From assembly GCA_902489215.1 (NCBI GenBank), contig CABTZE010000009.1, forward strand, positions 1 through 24,330: DNA of 24,330 bases. Reading direction: 5' to 3'. The DNA comes from an uncultured Brevibacterium sp. GTDB taxonomy: Bacteria; Actinomycetota; Actinomycetes; Actinomycetales; Brevibacteriaceae. Numbering within the stretch: the first letter of the stretch is position 1; every line of letters begins with the position of its first letter. A program made the position numbers and the translations under genes. This document shows positions 1 to 7,289 of this stretch, piece after piece. The notes beneath the pieces were generated by a model. That model saw nothing but the letters and a program-made list of their open reading frames with translations. It was not told the origin of the DNA and did no database searches.

Positions 1-28
1 ATAGCGCTCGGGTTAGGCGCTGCTCGTG

Positions 29-1207
29 TCAGGCGGTGCGGCGTTTGCGCACCGAATCGTAGATCGTGCGCGCAATGATCACGATGATCAGCGCACAGCC
101 CACGTAGCCGACGGTTCCGTAGATCTTGTCGACCAGAACGCTGAACGGCAGGAAGCCGCAGGCGATCAGCGCAGCACAGATGAGGACAGTGACAACGACG
201 TTCCACGAACGCGGAACAAAGTTCATCACCTGGTTCTTCACAACCCAGTACAGCGGAGTCGCGGTCGAATAGATGCCCAGTATGACCACGACCGCGAAGG
301 CCACGCCAACAGCCGGGTGGATCGTCTGCCCCAGAGCCAGGGTCGGAACTTCCTTATCGAGTGCCAGCGTGAGGTTGGTCAGGATCGCAAGGGTGATCAT
401 GAGAACACCGATGCCCAGACCCAGGCCGCCGAGAGCTCCGGAAATTCCCGCCTCGCGCTTGCTCGTGGCTTCCTTGCCCAGCTGCGAGAAGAACACCATG
501 CCCAACAGCATGTTGAAGCTGACGTACAGAATTGCAGACCACGCAAAGTTGCCGGTGGTCTGCGCGCTCTGCGCCGCCTCGGGAAGGTTGTCGAAAATCG
601 GCTGATTCGCCAGTTCACCGAAGTCGCGCACAAAGATGATGGTTCCGACAATCACCGTGAAAACAATGATGATCGGGCCTATGGCGCCGATGATGTCCAC
701 CAGACGCTCAAGGCCTGCCAGAACGGTGGCGAGGCCGAGCAGGCCCATGCCGACAACACCGATCCAGTTGGGCAGACCGGTCAGCTCATTGAGCACCGCG
801 CCCGCACCGGAGACCATGATGACGGCAACAGAGAACGAGTACAGAACCGCAAACCACTCAAGCACCGTGCCGAGGAAACGGCCCACGTAGTAGCGGAACA
901 CCTCGGAGGACAGTTCAAGCTGCAGTTCGTGCCCCTTGCGCATAATGAGCGCACCGACAGTCATGAACAGCAGAGTCGAAATGACACCGCCGATCATGCC
1001 GACGATCCCGAAGGACGCGAAGAACTGCAGGGTCTCCTGACCCGTCGCAAAACCAGAGCCGATCAGATACGCGATCGACGCACCCGCAAAACGGCCGACA
1101 TTCGTCCAGCGAACCTTCTTCGACTCCGCTTTGACGGTCGTTACGTTGGCCCTGTCGCCACTGCCGTTGCCGGCAGCGGAATGGGAATCGGCTGCAGATT
1201 CAGCCAT
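29..1207 (-). CDS. YkvI-family multi-pass membrane protein (putative transporter)
   Basis: Protein of about 392 residues with roughly ten or eleven hydrophobic segments and a short polar N-terminal tail of about 35 residues. The first membrane segment carries GSGFATGQE, which resembles the (G/A)xGFA(S/T)GQE signature of the YkvI family, distant relatives of the APC/LeuT-fold transporters. The substrate of that family is unknown, so I assign no transport specificity. An ATG six bases further upstream (1211-1213) abuts an AAGGAG. The ATG at 1205-1207 lies six bases from that AAGGAG, the normal spacing, so I chose it. The gene stands alone and is transcribed away from the tRNA. Family call fairly sure; function unknown. 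Confidence 0.85.
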   Translation of the reverse strand: MAESAADSHSAAGNGSGDRANVTTVKAESKKVRWTNVGRFAGASIAYLIGSGFATGQETLQFFASFGIVGMIGGVISTLLFMTVGALIMRKGHELQLELSSEVFRYYVGRFLGTVLEWFAVLYSFSVAVIMVSGAGAVLNELTGLPNWIGVVGMGLLGLATVLAGLERLVDIIGAIGPIIIVFTVIVGTIIFVRDFGELANQPIFDNLPEAAQSAQTTGNFAWSAILYVSFNMLLGMVFFSQLGKEATSKREAGISGALGGLGLGIGVLMITLAILTNLTLALDKEVPTLALGQTIHPAVGVAFAVVVILGIYSTATPLYWVVKNQVMNFVPRSWNVVVTVLICAALIACGFLPFSVLVDKIYGTVGYVGCALIIVIIARTIYDSVRKRRTA

Positions 1208-1361
1208 CGGCATCTCCTTGTGTACGTCGTTAAATCACACTGCAGGCGCCGCGTGCAGCGCCAAAAGTCCGACCACACAGGCTAGCCCACTGTCGCCTCC
1301 GTCACTCCCAGCATCCGGAATCGGCACTCAGGAATCTCAGCTTCCAGGCCCGAGGCGGAGG

Positions 1362-1434
1362 TCCCCTGCCTGCGGAAGCGGCGCCTCGTCATTCCCCACC
1401 GAGCACTCCCCTGCCTGCGGAAGCGGCGCCTCGT
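1362..1434. repeat. 28-nt direct repeat, two copies, in the 5' intergenic gap
   Basis: The gene-free stretch 1208-1530 contains two identical 28-base copies at 1362-1389 and 1407-1434, with a 45-base period. Each starts TCCCCTGCCTGCGG and ends GGCGCCTCGT. Read on the other strand each begins ACGAGGCGCCG, one base away from the ACGAGGTGCCG head of repeats elsewhere in the window. No ORF with coding character spans them. The rest of the gap holds the start region of the YkvI gene and, at its right end, the tRNA promoter. Confidence 0.8.
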
Positions 1435-1514
1435 ACCTTGTGTTGCGGCAGCCCGTACTGGGTTCAGGTGTGGCGGTCCATGACCGGGGTGTCATCAGCA
1501 CCGACGATGTCCGC

Positions 1515-1520
1515 TAAACT
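1515..1520 (+). promoter_or_regulatory. Putative -10 box of the tRNA-Arg gene
   Basis: TAAACT fits the actinobacterial TAnnnT -10 pattern. It ends 10 bases before the mature 5' end of the tRNA, which would give a very short 5' leader for RNase P to remove. No convincing -35 hexamer is visible 16-18 bases upstream. This is a positional inference only. Confidence 0.4.
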
Positions 1521-1530
1521 GTTCCGCGTT

Positions 1531-1603
1531 GCCCCCGTAGCTCAGGGGATAGAGCACCGCTCTCCTAAAGCGGGTGTCGCAGGTTCGAATCCTGCCGGGG
1601 GCG
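1531..1603 (+). tRNA. tRNA-Arg (anticodon CCU)
   Basis: A complete cloverleaf can be folded by eye. The acceptor stem GCCCCCG (1531-1537) pairs with CGGGGGC (1596-1602). The D stem is GCTC/GAGC (1540-1543 with 1552-1555). The anticodon stem CCGCT/AGCGG encloses the loop CTCCTAA (1562-1568), so the anticodon is CCT at 1564-1566. The T stem GCAGG/CCTGC encloses TTCGAAT (1584-1590). The discriminator base is G1603. CCA is not encoded, since the next bases are CCG, so the CCA-adding enzyme must supply it. This tRNA reads AGG, a rare arginine codon in high-GC genomes. Confidence 0.97.
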
Positions 1604-1631
1604 CCGAGGAGCGAACTCTGCTCCGGTGGTC

Positions 1632-1670
1632 AAAAACTCGAGGAATCCGACATGGATTCCTCGAGTTTTT
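1632..1670. terminator. Strong bidirectional intrinsic terminator
   Basis: A perfect 17-bp inverted repeat (1632-1648 with 1654-1670) flanks the five-base loop GACAT. The arms begin AAAAACTCGAGG and end CCTCGAGTTTTT, so each strand ends in a T tract. It lies between the tRNA (+) and the 3' end of the deacetylase gene (-), where one hairpin can stop transcription from both sides. Confidence 0.9.
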
Positions 1671-1696
1671 GCACGTGAGAGCAGAAGGGCAAGCGG

Positions 1697-3355
1697 TCAG
1701 CTGTCCTTTTCAATGAACGGGTGTTCCGGCGTCGAGCACAGCTGACCGTGGTAGCCGCGGCAGAAGTATTCCTTACCCGCTTCAAGCTTCATGTCCTTGA
1801 ACATGTAGCCGACCGGCACCAGGTAGAAGCCCTTGTCCTGCAGACCGGAGAAGATTCCTGGCGAAGCATCGATCGTCGTCGGGTGGATAGCGTGCATCAG
1901 CACGATCGACCCCGGCTTGGTGTTCGACAGAGCCACCTGTGTTACGTAGGCGGGATCGCGGTGCTGCCAGTCGAGGGTGTCGACATCCCACATGATGATC
2001 GCCTTGCCGTGCTCGGTCTTCACACCGTCAGCTTTCTTGGCCTTGCCGCCGGCCGTCGGCTGGTCCGAACTGTTCTGTTCTGAGCTGTCGCCCGTCGGGT
2101 CTCCAGTCGGCGATTCGCTGCTCGTGGGCGCGCCGCTGCTGTCAGCCTGCCCCGTCGGCTCGGCCGTTGCCTTCGCACCGGCGGATTCACCAAGTGTTCC
2201 ATCCCCCTGCACCACTGTGTTCAGGCGCTTGTTCGAAGCACCGTAGGGCGGGCGCAGCATGGTCGGATATTCGCCGGTTGCGTCGTACACAGCTTTGTCG
2301 GTCTTGTCGATTTCCGACTTCTGTTTGTCAGCCGACAGCTTGCTCAGAACAGGGTGGGAGAACGAGTGGTTTTCCATTTCGTGACCGGCTTCGAACAGCG
2401 TACGCGTGTTCTCCGGCAGATTCTCCACACTGCGGCCGATGTCGAAGAACGTGGCGCGCACCTTAGCTTCGTCAAGAGCATCGCCCAGACGCTTGGTCAG
2501 TGCTTCATCAGCGGGACCGTCGTCATAGGTCATAGCCGCACACGGCAGAAGGGCGCATGTGAAGTCAGGCAGGTACGGGTTTTCCTTGGCCTCGATCGTC
2601 AGACCCTCACCCAGCACTCCGGCAAGCTTCTTACCGGACTCGCTGAGCTTGTCGTCACCGGCCTCCTCACCGCCGACGGAGATCTTGTCGCCTGCAACAG
2701 CGATCTGTCCCTCAACACCTTCAGCCTTGATCGAATCAATCGGCTTGGTGACGTTGTTCTTCGTGTCCGTCAAAAACTGCTGGCTGGTGGTGGTGCCGGC
2801 AGCACGAACATCCAGCTGGGTGACAAGGAAATCGCCACCAGCACCGACGATGTGGGACTCCACACTCGCTGTCGAACCGCCGGCCGTGCTGTCCGCGCCG
2901 TCGGTCGGCTGCGAACCGTCCTCTGCCCCAGCATCACTGGGGTCACTGCCAGCGGTGCCCGCATCAGAGGCTTCCGTGTTTTCACCCTCAGCCGGCAGGC
3001 CGTCGAGGGCAAGGTAGTCAGCTTCGTCCCAGCGTTTCTCCGGTGAGGTGACCTCCGGCTGGAAAGCCTTGCGTCCCTTGAACGCACCAGCTTCTTCCAG
3101 CGCCTTCAGAGCAGCCTCTTCCATCGCTTCGTTCAGCGAATCCTGTCCCGGAATTCCGAACAGATTGACCGAAGCTTCTTTCGTCTGAACCGCGTAGCTG
3201 CGCAGCAGCGTGGGAAGCTCCTCTTTCACTCGTTCGGCCGGGATCGTCACATCTTCCTGCGAAACCTGAGGTCCCGGCTTGTCACCGCCTTTGATGGCGC
3301 AGCCGGTGAAGATAAGTGAGGCCGCGAGAATGCAGCCAACAGAAGAAAAGCGCAC
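1697..3355 (-). CDS. Polysaccharide deacetylase (NodB/CE4) lipoprotein
   Basis: Predicted 552-residue exported lipoprotein. I chose the GTG at 3353-3355, which is preceded by AGGA at six-base spacing. It yields a compact signal peptide ending LIFTGC, with Cys19 as the lipidation site. Upstream in-frame codons would spoil the signal. Residues 20-260 are a poorly conserved region with acidic, Ser/Thr/Gly-rich stretches. The CE4 deacetylase motifs then follow in order: TYDDGP (276-281, catalytic and metal Asp), HSFSHP (330-335, metal His pair), RPPYG (368-372), DVDTLDW (about 457-463) and LMHAIH (486-491, catalytic His). Such enzymes remove N-acetyl groups from cell-wall glycans. A low-complexity stretch of about 65 residues (385-450) splits the catalytic domain between motifs 3 and 4. 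A Cys pair lies near the C-terminus. Catalytic family certain, substrate unknown. Confidence 0.9.
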   Translation of the reverse strand: MRFSSVGCILAASLIFTGCAIKGGDKPGPQVSQEDVTIPAERVKEELPTLLRSYAVQTKEASVNLFGIPGQDSLNEAMEEAALKALEEAGAFKGRKAFQPEVTSPEKRWDEADYLALDGLPAEGENTEASDAGTAGSDPSDAGAEDGSQPTDGADSTAGGSTASVESHIVGAGGDFLVTQLDVRAAGTTTSQQFLTDTKNNVTKPIDSIKAEGVEGQIAVAGDKISVGGEEAGDDKLSESGKKLAGVLGEGLTIEAKENPYLPDFTCALLPCAAMTYDDGPADEALTKRLGDALDEAKVRATFFDIGRSVENLPENTRTLFEAGHEMENHSFSHPVLSKLSADKQKSEIDKTDKAVYDATGEYPTMLRPPYGASNKRLNTVVQGDGTLGESAGAKATAEPTGQADSSGAPTSSESPTGDPTGDSSEQNSSDQPTAGGKAKKADGVKTEHGKAIIMWDVDTLDWQHRDPAYVTQVALSNTKPGSIVLMHAIHPTTIDASPGIFSGLQDKGFYLVPVGYMFKDMKLEAGKEYFCRGYHGQLCSTPEHPFIEKDS

Positions 3356-3416
3356 AGCAAGTCCTACTGGAAATGGAGTGTTTGGGAACAGGAGCAACTG
3401 TACTCCTCGAAACTGA

Positions 3417-3449
3417 GACAGCCGACCGGGCATCCGCCGGCCGGCTGTC
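3417..3449 (-). terminator. GC-rich hairpin downstream of the universal stress gene
   Basis: The arms GACAGCCGACCGG (3417-3429) and CCGGCCGGCTGTC (3437-3449) pair with one A-C mismatch around a seven-base loop. The hairpin sits just after the stop of the stress-protein gene and before the deacetylase promoter region. There is no T tract, so its role as a terminator is uncertain. Confidence 0.45.
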
Positions 3450-3502
3450 CTCGTACGCTCACAGCGCTGCACTCATGCACTGAGCTGCGAGCGGAAACAA
3501 AA

Positions 3503-4507
3503 TCAGTCGCGCTTGACGCTGACAACCATGGTCGGGCAGTGCGAATACGGCAGCACCGACTGTGAGGTCGAGCCCAGCAGCAGACCAGCGAAACCACCGC
3601 GGCCGCGCGTGCCAACCACCAGGATGTCCGCCGTGTCAGACGCACGGACCAGAGCCTCTGAGGGCTGACCGTCCAGCAGCATCCAGCCGACTTCAAGATC
3701 CGGGTGCTTTTCCCGCACAGACTTGCAGGCCGCTTCGAGCTTGTCGGTTCCGCGCTCAACGAACTTCTTGAGCTCTTCCGTGCTGGGCAGCCATTCCGGA
3801 CCGACGATCGAGGTGGTGATGACTCCCATAACGGTCAGCGGGGTGCCGCGCTCCTCAGCAAGCTCGGCAGCTTTCCACAGCGCAGGCGATTCCTTGCCCA
3901 TGGCATCAACACCCACGACCACGCGGCCTTCAAAGTTCGGCCCTTCGATCGTTTCGGACTGTTCGTCGAACTGGAAGTGCGTACCGGCAGAATCTGCCAG
4001 CGGGAACGACGACGTCTGCTTAGGTGCGCGTTCCTGGTCCTTTGACCAGCCGACGGGCACCACGATGGTCGGGCAGTGCGAGTGAGCAGGAAGCGCGGAG
4101 GACACGGTGCCCAGCAGGCGACCGGCAAAACCACCGCGACCGCGCGAGCCGACAACAGCCAGCGACGCTTGCGCGGATTCGTCCACCAGAACACCTGCCG
4201 CGTCGCCGATCTCGATGACGGCTTCGACCGAAACCCCCGCGGCCTTGACCTTTTCAGCGGCAGACTTCAGCGATTCGGTCACCGCGGCGCGCACAGCGGA
4301 ATCGTCAATCGGCACATAGGAAACGTCGATTGTCGCAGCAGCGACCGACGGGATTGTGTAGGCACCGACCAGTCGGATAGAGCGGCCCGTGGCCTTCGCT
4401 TCGGTGACCGCGAAGTCAAGAGCGTTGAGGCTCGCATCGGAACCGTCGATGCCGACGACGATGGCCTGGGCGTCTGCGACGTCCGGAAGATTGTTCTCAG
4501 GTGACAC
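3503..4507 (-). CDS. Universal stress protein, tandem UspA domains
   Basis: Cytoplasmic two-domain UspA protein of about 334 residues. Domain 1 opens with IVVGIDGSDAS and closes with GSRGRGGFAGRLLGTVSS...HCPTIVVP. Domain 2 opens with VVVGVDAMGKES and closes with GTRGRGGFAGLLLGSTSQ...HCPTMVVS. Both halves keep the GxxGxGG-N-GS/T nucleotide loop of ATP-binding USPs. I prefer the GTG at 4505-4507 because AGAGGA precedes it by six bases. The upstream ATG at 4538-4540 has only a weak CAGGCGG and would add 11 residues. Tandem USPs of this kind in actinobacteria are often induced by hypoxia or stationary phase; nothing here shows the trigger. The gene is monocistronic by spacing, between the HNH gene and the deacetylase gene on the same strand. 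Confidence 0.93.
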   Translation of the reverse strand: MSPENNLPDVADAQAIVVGIDGSDASLNALDFAVTEAKATGRSIRLVGAYTIPSVAAATIDVSYVPIDDSAVRAAVTESLKSAAEKVKAAGVSVEAVIEIGDAAGVLVDESAQASLAVVGSRGRGGFAGRLLGTVSSALPAHSHCPTIVVPVGWSKDQERAPKQTSSFPLADSAGTHFQFDEQSETIEGPNFEGRVVVGVDAMGKESPALWKAAELAEERGTPLTVMGVITTSIVGPEWLPSTEELKKFVERGTDKLEAACKSVREKHPDLEVGWMLLDGQPSEALVRASDTADILVVGTRGRGGFAGLLLGSTSQSVLPYSHCPTMVVSVKRD

Positions 4508-4558
4508 TGCGGGTCCTCTTACATCGGTTGGTTCAGGCATCCGCCTGCTGATACCGCA

Positions 4559-4564
4559 ATTCTA
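4559..4564 (-). promoter_or_regulatory. Putative -10 box for the universal stress gene
   Basis: TAGAAT on the minus strand fits TAnnnT and would start transcription about 45-50 bases before the preferred GTG start, leaving room for its AGAGGA ribosome site. No clear -35 hexamer is seen. It lies just downstream of the HNH stop codon, so the two genes probably do not share one transcript start. Confidence 0.4.
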
Positions 4565-4596
4565 TCGGCCGGAGCCGCAGAATGTGCAGTCGGTCA

Positions 4597-5115
4597 CTAT
4601 GCGACCGAAGTCAGCTCACCGTGCTCGGCCAGGTTAAGGAACGGCTGCCAGGCCGGTGCCGGACGCTCAAGATCACGCAGCCAGCAGCTGCCGTAGTCCG
4701 GAGGCCTGGGCGTCATCTGCAGCTGCCACCCCATTTCCTGCGGGGTCCTGTCGGCTTTGCGGTTATTGCAATCGCGGCAGCATGCAACCAGGTTCTCCCA
4801 CGTGTTCTGGCCGCCGCGAGAGCGCGGAAGGATGTGGTCGATGGTTCCCGCGGGCTTGCCGCAGTATCCGCATCTGTTGTGATCGCGCCGCAGCACAGCT
4901 TTGCGTGACGGCTGTGTCACACGCCCCGCGGGCGGGCGAATGTATCGAGTCAGCAGAATAACGGCCGGCTGTTCAATATCGAGGTGTTCGCTGCGAACGC
5001 GAGCTCCGGAAGCTGCGAGGACCGTGGCGCGGCCCGCCAGAACCAGAACAACCGCCCGCTTAAAGGACACTACCGACATCGGCTCGTATCCGGCGTTCAG
5101 AACGAGGGTCTTCAT
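4597..5115 (-). CDS. HNH endonuclease family protein
   Basis: Predicted 172-residue cytoplasmic protein, beginning MKTLVLNAGYEPMSVVS, a start shared by many actinobacterial HNH proteins. The C-terminal half has an HNH/zinc fold: CGYC and CRDC form the two metal-binding CxxC knuckles. IDHILPRSRGG supplies the catalytic His, and WENLVACCRDCNNRK supplies the Asn and following basic residues. The ATG at 5113-5115 is preferred because GGTGG lies five bases before it; an in-frame GTG three codons upstream is the alternative. This family is widespread and usually solitary in actinobacterial chromosomes. Its substrate is unknown, and there is no methyltransferase or phage gene nearby to suggest restriction or mobility. 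Confidence 0.9.
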   Translation of the reverse strand: MKTLVLNAGYEPMSVVSFKRAVVLVLAGRATVLAASGARVRSEHLDIEQPAVILLTRYIRPPAGRVTQPSRKAVLRRDHNRCGYCGKPAGTIDHILPRSRGGQNTWENLVACCRDCNNRKADRTPQEMGWQLQMTPRPPDYGSCWLRDLERPAPAWQPFLNLAEHGELTSVA

Positions 5116-5241
5116 CAGTTCCACCTAGGTTCAGGTCGTACTCGGCCAGCACGACGTGACGAGAACCACGCTACACACGACGCCGTGAACGTCAACGACA
5201 TCGACGTGAACTGCAGGTGTCGAAAGACCGCACGGACAGCA

Positions 5242-5271
5242 AAAACCCCGAGCACTCAGGCTCGGGGTTTT
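5242..5271 (-). terminator. Intrinsic terminator of the first NlpC/P60 gene
   Basis: A perfect 12-bp stem (5242-5253 with 5260-5271) encloses the loop ACTCAG. In the minus-strand direction the stem core CCCCGAGC/GCTCGGGG is followed by a run of five T. It lies about 30 bases past the stop codon of the hydrolase gene, and the upstream A tract suggests it may also work on the plus strand. Confidence 0.9.
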
Positions 5272-5301
5272 CGTGAAAAATCAGATCACTGAAAGTGCAG
5301 A

Positions 5302-6153
5302 TCAGAGAACGCGAATGAACTTCGCGCCCTGCTTGGTCATCCAGTCGATCGAACGGTAGCTGGTCTTGACGCGGGGGTTGCCGGCGTCGTACATCATGCC
5401 GTTGCCGGCGTAGATGCCCACGTGGCCGGGCGACCAAATGATGTCGCCGGGCTTGGCAGCCGAACGCGACACGGTCTTGCCAGCGCTCCTCTGCGCAGTC
5501 GAGGTGCGCGGCAGCTTGACGCCGACCTTGCCGTAGACGTAGCTGGTGAAGCCGGAGCAGTCCCAACCGGACGGCGAGCTGCCACCGGAAACATACGGAG
5601 TACCGACATACTGCTTCGCAATAGCGAGGACCTGCTGAGCCTTGGGGCCGTCGGGCACCGAAACGTTCTTCGATGCACCGCTGGACTTCTTTGCACCCTT
5701 CGAGGAGGAGCTGCTGCTCGACTCCGATGCCGAGGTGCCGGTCGAGTTCGAGGACGAGCCGCCGGTCGAGTTCGAGCTCTGCTGAGCCGCGCCGTCACCA
5801 GCGGCGGGAGCTTCAACCGGAGCTTCCGGAGCCTTGGTCGCGGTCACGGGAGATGCGACAGCGGCACCGGCAACGGGGGCCTTTGAATCAGCGGTGTCAA
5901 CCGTAAAGCCGGCCTGCGAGCTGGTTTCCGAGGCGTCACCCTCCGGAGCCTGCGCCGTTGCCTCGGCGTTGGCATCGCCATCGCCGAATTCGGTCGGGGC
6001 AACAGCCGCAATGACCAGACCACCCGCAGCGGCGGCAACAGCCGCGCGCTTGCCAAGAGCACCCGAGTTGGCGCTCAGAGCTTCTGTAATTTCAGTCAGA
6101 GGCGTCTTGACCTTGGTGTCGGCGGCGCGACGTCCTCGCTTCTTTACAGCCAC
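5302..6153 (-). CDS. Secreted NlpC/P60 peptidoglycan hydrolase, paralogue 1
   Basis: Predicted 283-residue exported cell-wall endopeptidase. The GTG at 6151-6153 follows GGAG by five bases and gives an N-terminus nearly identical to paralogue 2, so I chose it over the longer reading. Residues 1-35 are a basic leader containing GRRAADTKVKTPL. A hydrophobic segment (about 36-55) follows, then an Ala/Glu/Ser-rich spacer with poly-Ser (about 60-165). The NlpC/P60 domain fills 170-283, with catalytic Cys199 in GWDCSGF and His244 in GHVGIYAGNG. Enzymes of this family cleave D-Glu-diaminopimelate (or Lys) bonds in stem peptides during cell separation and wall turnover. No LysM or SH3 wall-binding domain is visible, so targeting is unexplained. 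It has its own terminator and upstream region and is probably transcribed alone. Confidence 0.92.
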   Translation of the reverse strand: MAVKKRGRRAADTKVKTPLTEITEALSANSGALGKRAAVAAAAGGLVIAAVAPTEFGDGDANAEATAQAPEGDASETSSQAGFTVDTADSKAPVAGAAVASPVTATKAPEAPVEAPAAGDGAAQQSSNSTGGSSSNSTGTSASESSSSSSSKGAKKSSGASKNVSVPDGPKAQQVLAIAKQYVGTPYVSGGSSPSGWDCSGFTSYVYGKVGVKLPRTSTAQRSAGKTVSRSAAKPGDIIWSPGHVGIYAGNGMMYDAGNPRVKTSYRSIDWMTKQGAKFIRVL

Positions 6154-6229
6154 GTGTTCTCCAAATCTTATTCGCTGAGCCCTGACGGGCTTTCGCTGGC
6201 ACTCGTCAGACAATAACGGACTTGCAACA

Positions 6230-6243
6230 GAAAATCACATTAA
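6230..6243 (-). promoter_or_regulatory. Upstream element shared by both NlpC/P60 genes (copy 1)
   Basis: On the minus strand this reads TTAATGTGATTTTC. The second paralogue has TTAAATGTGACTTTC in nearly the same place: about 77 bases before the start here and about 66 there. Surrounding sequence is not conserved, so this may be part of a shared promoter or an activator site. The role is inferred from position and conservation only. Confidence 0.4.
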
Positions 6244-6263
6244 GATCACGGAAAGTGAAAAAC

Positions 6264-6297
6264 TCTCAGGTTTCCGGCTGAAATTCTCAGGTTTCTG
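6264..6297. repeat. Direct repeat TCTCAGGTTTC with 21-bp period upstream of NlpC/P60 paralogue 1
   Basis: TCTCAGGTTTC occurs at 6264-6274 and again at 6285-6295, with the following base differing and then G. The 21-bp period places both copies on the same DNA face. The pair is 111-142 bases upstream of the start of paralogue 1, a typical position for an operator or activator site. No regulator can be named. Confidence 0.5.
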
Positions 6298-6340
6298 CGG
6301 CGTTTTGGTCACAGCCAGGCTCGCTTGTGTTGAGAAAGCG

Positions 6341-7123
6341 TCACAGAACGCGGATGTAGACCGCGTCACTCATCCACGATGCCGAGGTGTAAACCGTGCC
6401 CTTGCGCTTATTGCGGGCATCGATCATCTTGCCGTTGCCGGCGTAGATGCCGACGTGGCCGGGGTGCCACATGAGGTCGCCGGGCTGCGCCTGCGAACGC
6501 GGGACAACCTTGCCCACACCCTTCTGCGCGCCGGAGCTGCGCGGCAGACTCACGCCAACCTTGCCGTAGACATAGCGGGTAAAGCCGGAGCAGTCCCAAC
6601 CGGACGGAGTGTTTCCACCCCAAACATACGGGGTGCCCACGTAGCTCTTGGCGATCGAGACAACCTTCTGAGCCTTCGAACCCGAAGGAACGTCAACATC
6701 GCCCGAAGACTCAGCGCCCTTAGCAGCCGCCTTAGAACCAGAGCCTGCCGCACTGCCTGCGTCATCGGAACTGCCAGCGACATCGGGTGCCGGAGCAGGT
6801 TTAGGAGCCTTCGAAGCGGTGACAGCCGAAACCTCTGCGGCACCAGCAAGAGCTCCATCAGCCTTGCCTTCGACAACAACCTTGTCCTGTGCCTTGAAGT
6901 CGTCTTCGGCAGGAGCCGCGGAAACAGCCTCCGCCTCGGCTTCATTACCGGCTTCCGAAACCGTGGGAACGGCAACGCTCAGAGCCAGACCGGCACCGGC
7001 GGCCGCAACAGCGGCGCGTTTGCCTAGGACATTGGAGTCGGAGCGGAGGAGGTCCGTCAGATCAGACAGCGGGGTCCTGACCTTGGTGTCAGCCGCCCTG
7101 CGTCCGTGCTTCTTCTGAGCCAC
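6341..7123 (-). CDS. Secreted NlpC/P60 peptidoglycan hydrolase, paralogue 2
   Basis: Predicted 260-residue exported hydrolase, a paralogue of the gene downstream. The start is a GTG preceded by GGGAG. The N-terminal leader again has GRRAADTKVRTPL and LGKRAAVAAA before a hydrophobic stretch (about 36-53), then an Ala/Glu/Lys/Pro-rich spacer (about 55-145). The NlpC/P60 domain occupies 148-260 with Cys178 in GWDCSGF and His223 in GHVGIYAGNG. The catalytic domains match closely while the spacers have diverged in length and composition (no poly-Ser here), consistent with an old tandem duplication. The spacing to paralogue 1 (187 bp) and the shared upstream element suggest separate but co-regulated transcription. 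No clear terminator follows the stop codon. Confidence 0.92.
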   Translation of the reverse strand: MAQKKHGRRAADTKVRTPLSDLTDLLRSDSNVLGKRAAVAAAGAGLALSVAVPTVSEAGNEAEAEAVSAAPAEDDFKAQDKVVVEGKADGALAGAAEVSAVTASKAPKPAPAPDVAGSSDDAGSAAGSGSKAAAKGAESSGDVDVPSGSKAQKVVSIAKSYVGTPYVWGGNTPSGWDCSGFTRYVYGKVGVSLPRSSGAQKGVGKVVPRSQAQPGDLMWHPGHVGIYAGNGKMIDARNKRKGTVYTSASWMSDAVYIRVL

Positions 7124-7188
7124 GTGATTCTCCCTGCACGTCGAAATCCTGTTGAAGTACAGAACGGAACGTTACACAATCGAGACCT

Positions 7189-7203
7189 GAAAGTCACATT
7201 TAA
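7189..7203 (-). promoter_or_regulatory. Upstream element shared by both NlpC/P60 genes (copy 2)
   Basis: On the minus strand this reads TTAAATGTGACTTTC and matches the element upstream of paralogue 1 apart from one inserted A and one T/C change. It lies about 66 bases before the GTG start. Function unproven. Confidence 0.4.
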
Positions 7204-7257
7204 ATAACAGCGATGCGACTGAGAGTCCGCTCAGAACAGTATTTATGCAGGTCAGAG

Positions 7258-7289
7258 ACCGTTATAAAACGGTGTAATTCTTGTTACAC
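7258..7289. promoter_or_regulatory. Two adjacent palindromes at the 3' end of the DtxR-family gene
   Basis: ACCGTT-ATAA-AACGGT (7258-7273) is directly followed, with two bases shared, by GTGTAA-N6-TTACAC (7272-7289). The second overlaps the TAA stop of the DtxR-family gene at 7284-7286. The pair is 135-165 bases upstream of NlpC/P60 paralogue 2. They could be operators for that gene or a weak, AT-rich termination structure. Neither matches the iron-box consensus of DtxR/IdeR. Confidence 0.4.

Noticed and set aside
26..1285. Long plus-strand open frame opposite the YkvI gene
   Set aside because: Its translation is rich in His/Arg/Asp/Gln without domains, the typical mirror of a GC-rich gene; the minus strand has a clear membrane protein with a ribosome site.
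1531..1603. tRNA-Arg(CCU) as a phage or island attachment site
   Set aside because: No integrase, no duplicated tRNA 3' end and no foreign gene content are visible within the window.
1438..1716. Open frame of 92 codons across the tRNA
   Set aside because: It reads through the tRNA-Arg gene and the terminator hairpin and has no family resemblance.
6154..6340. c-di-AMP (ydaO) riboswitch upstream of the NlpC/P60 genes
   Set aside because: Such riboswitches often precede wall hydrolase genes in actinobacteria, but the leaders here are short and I do not see the conserved core.
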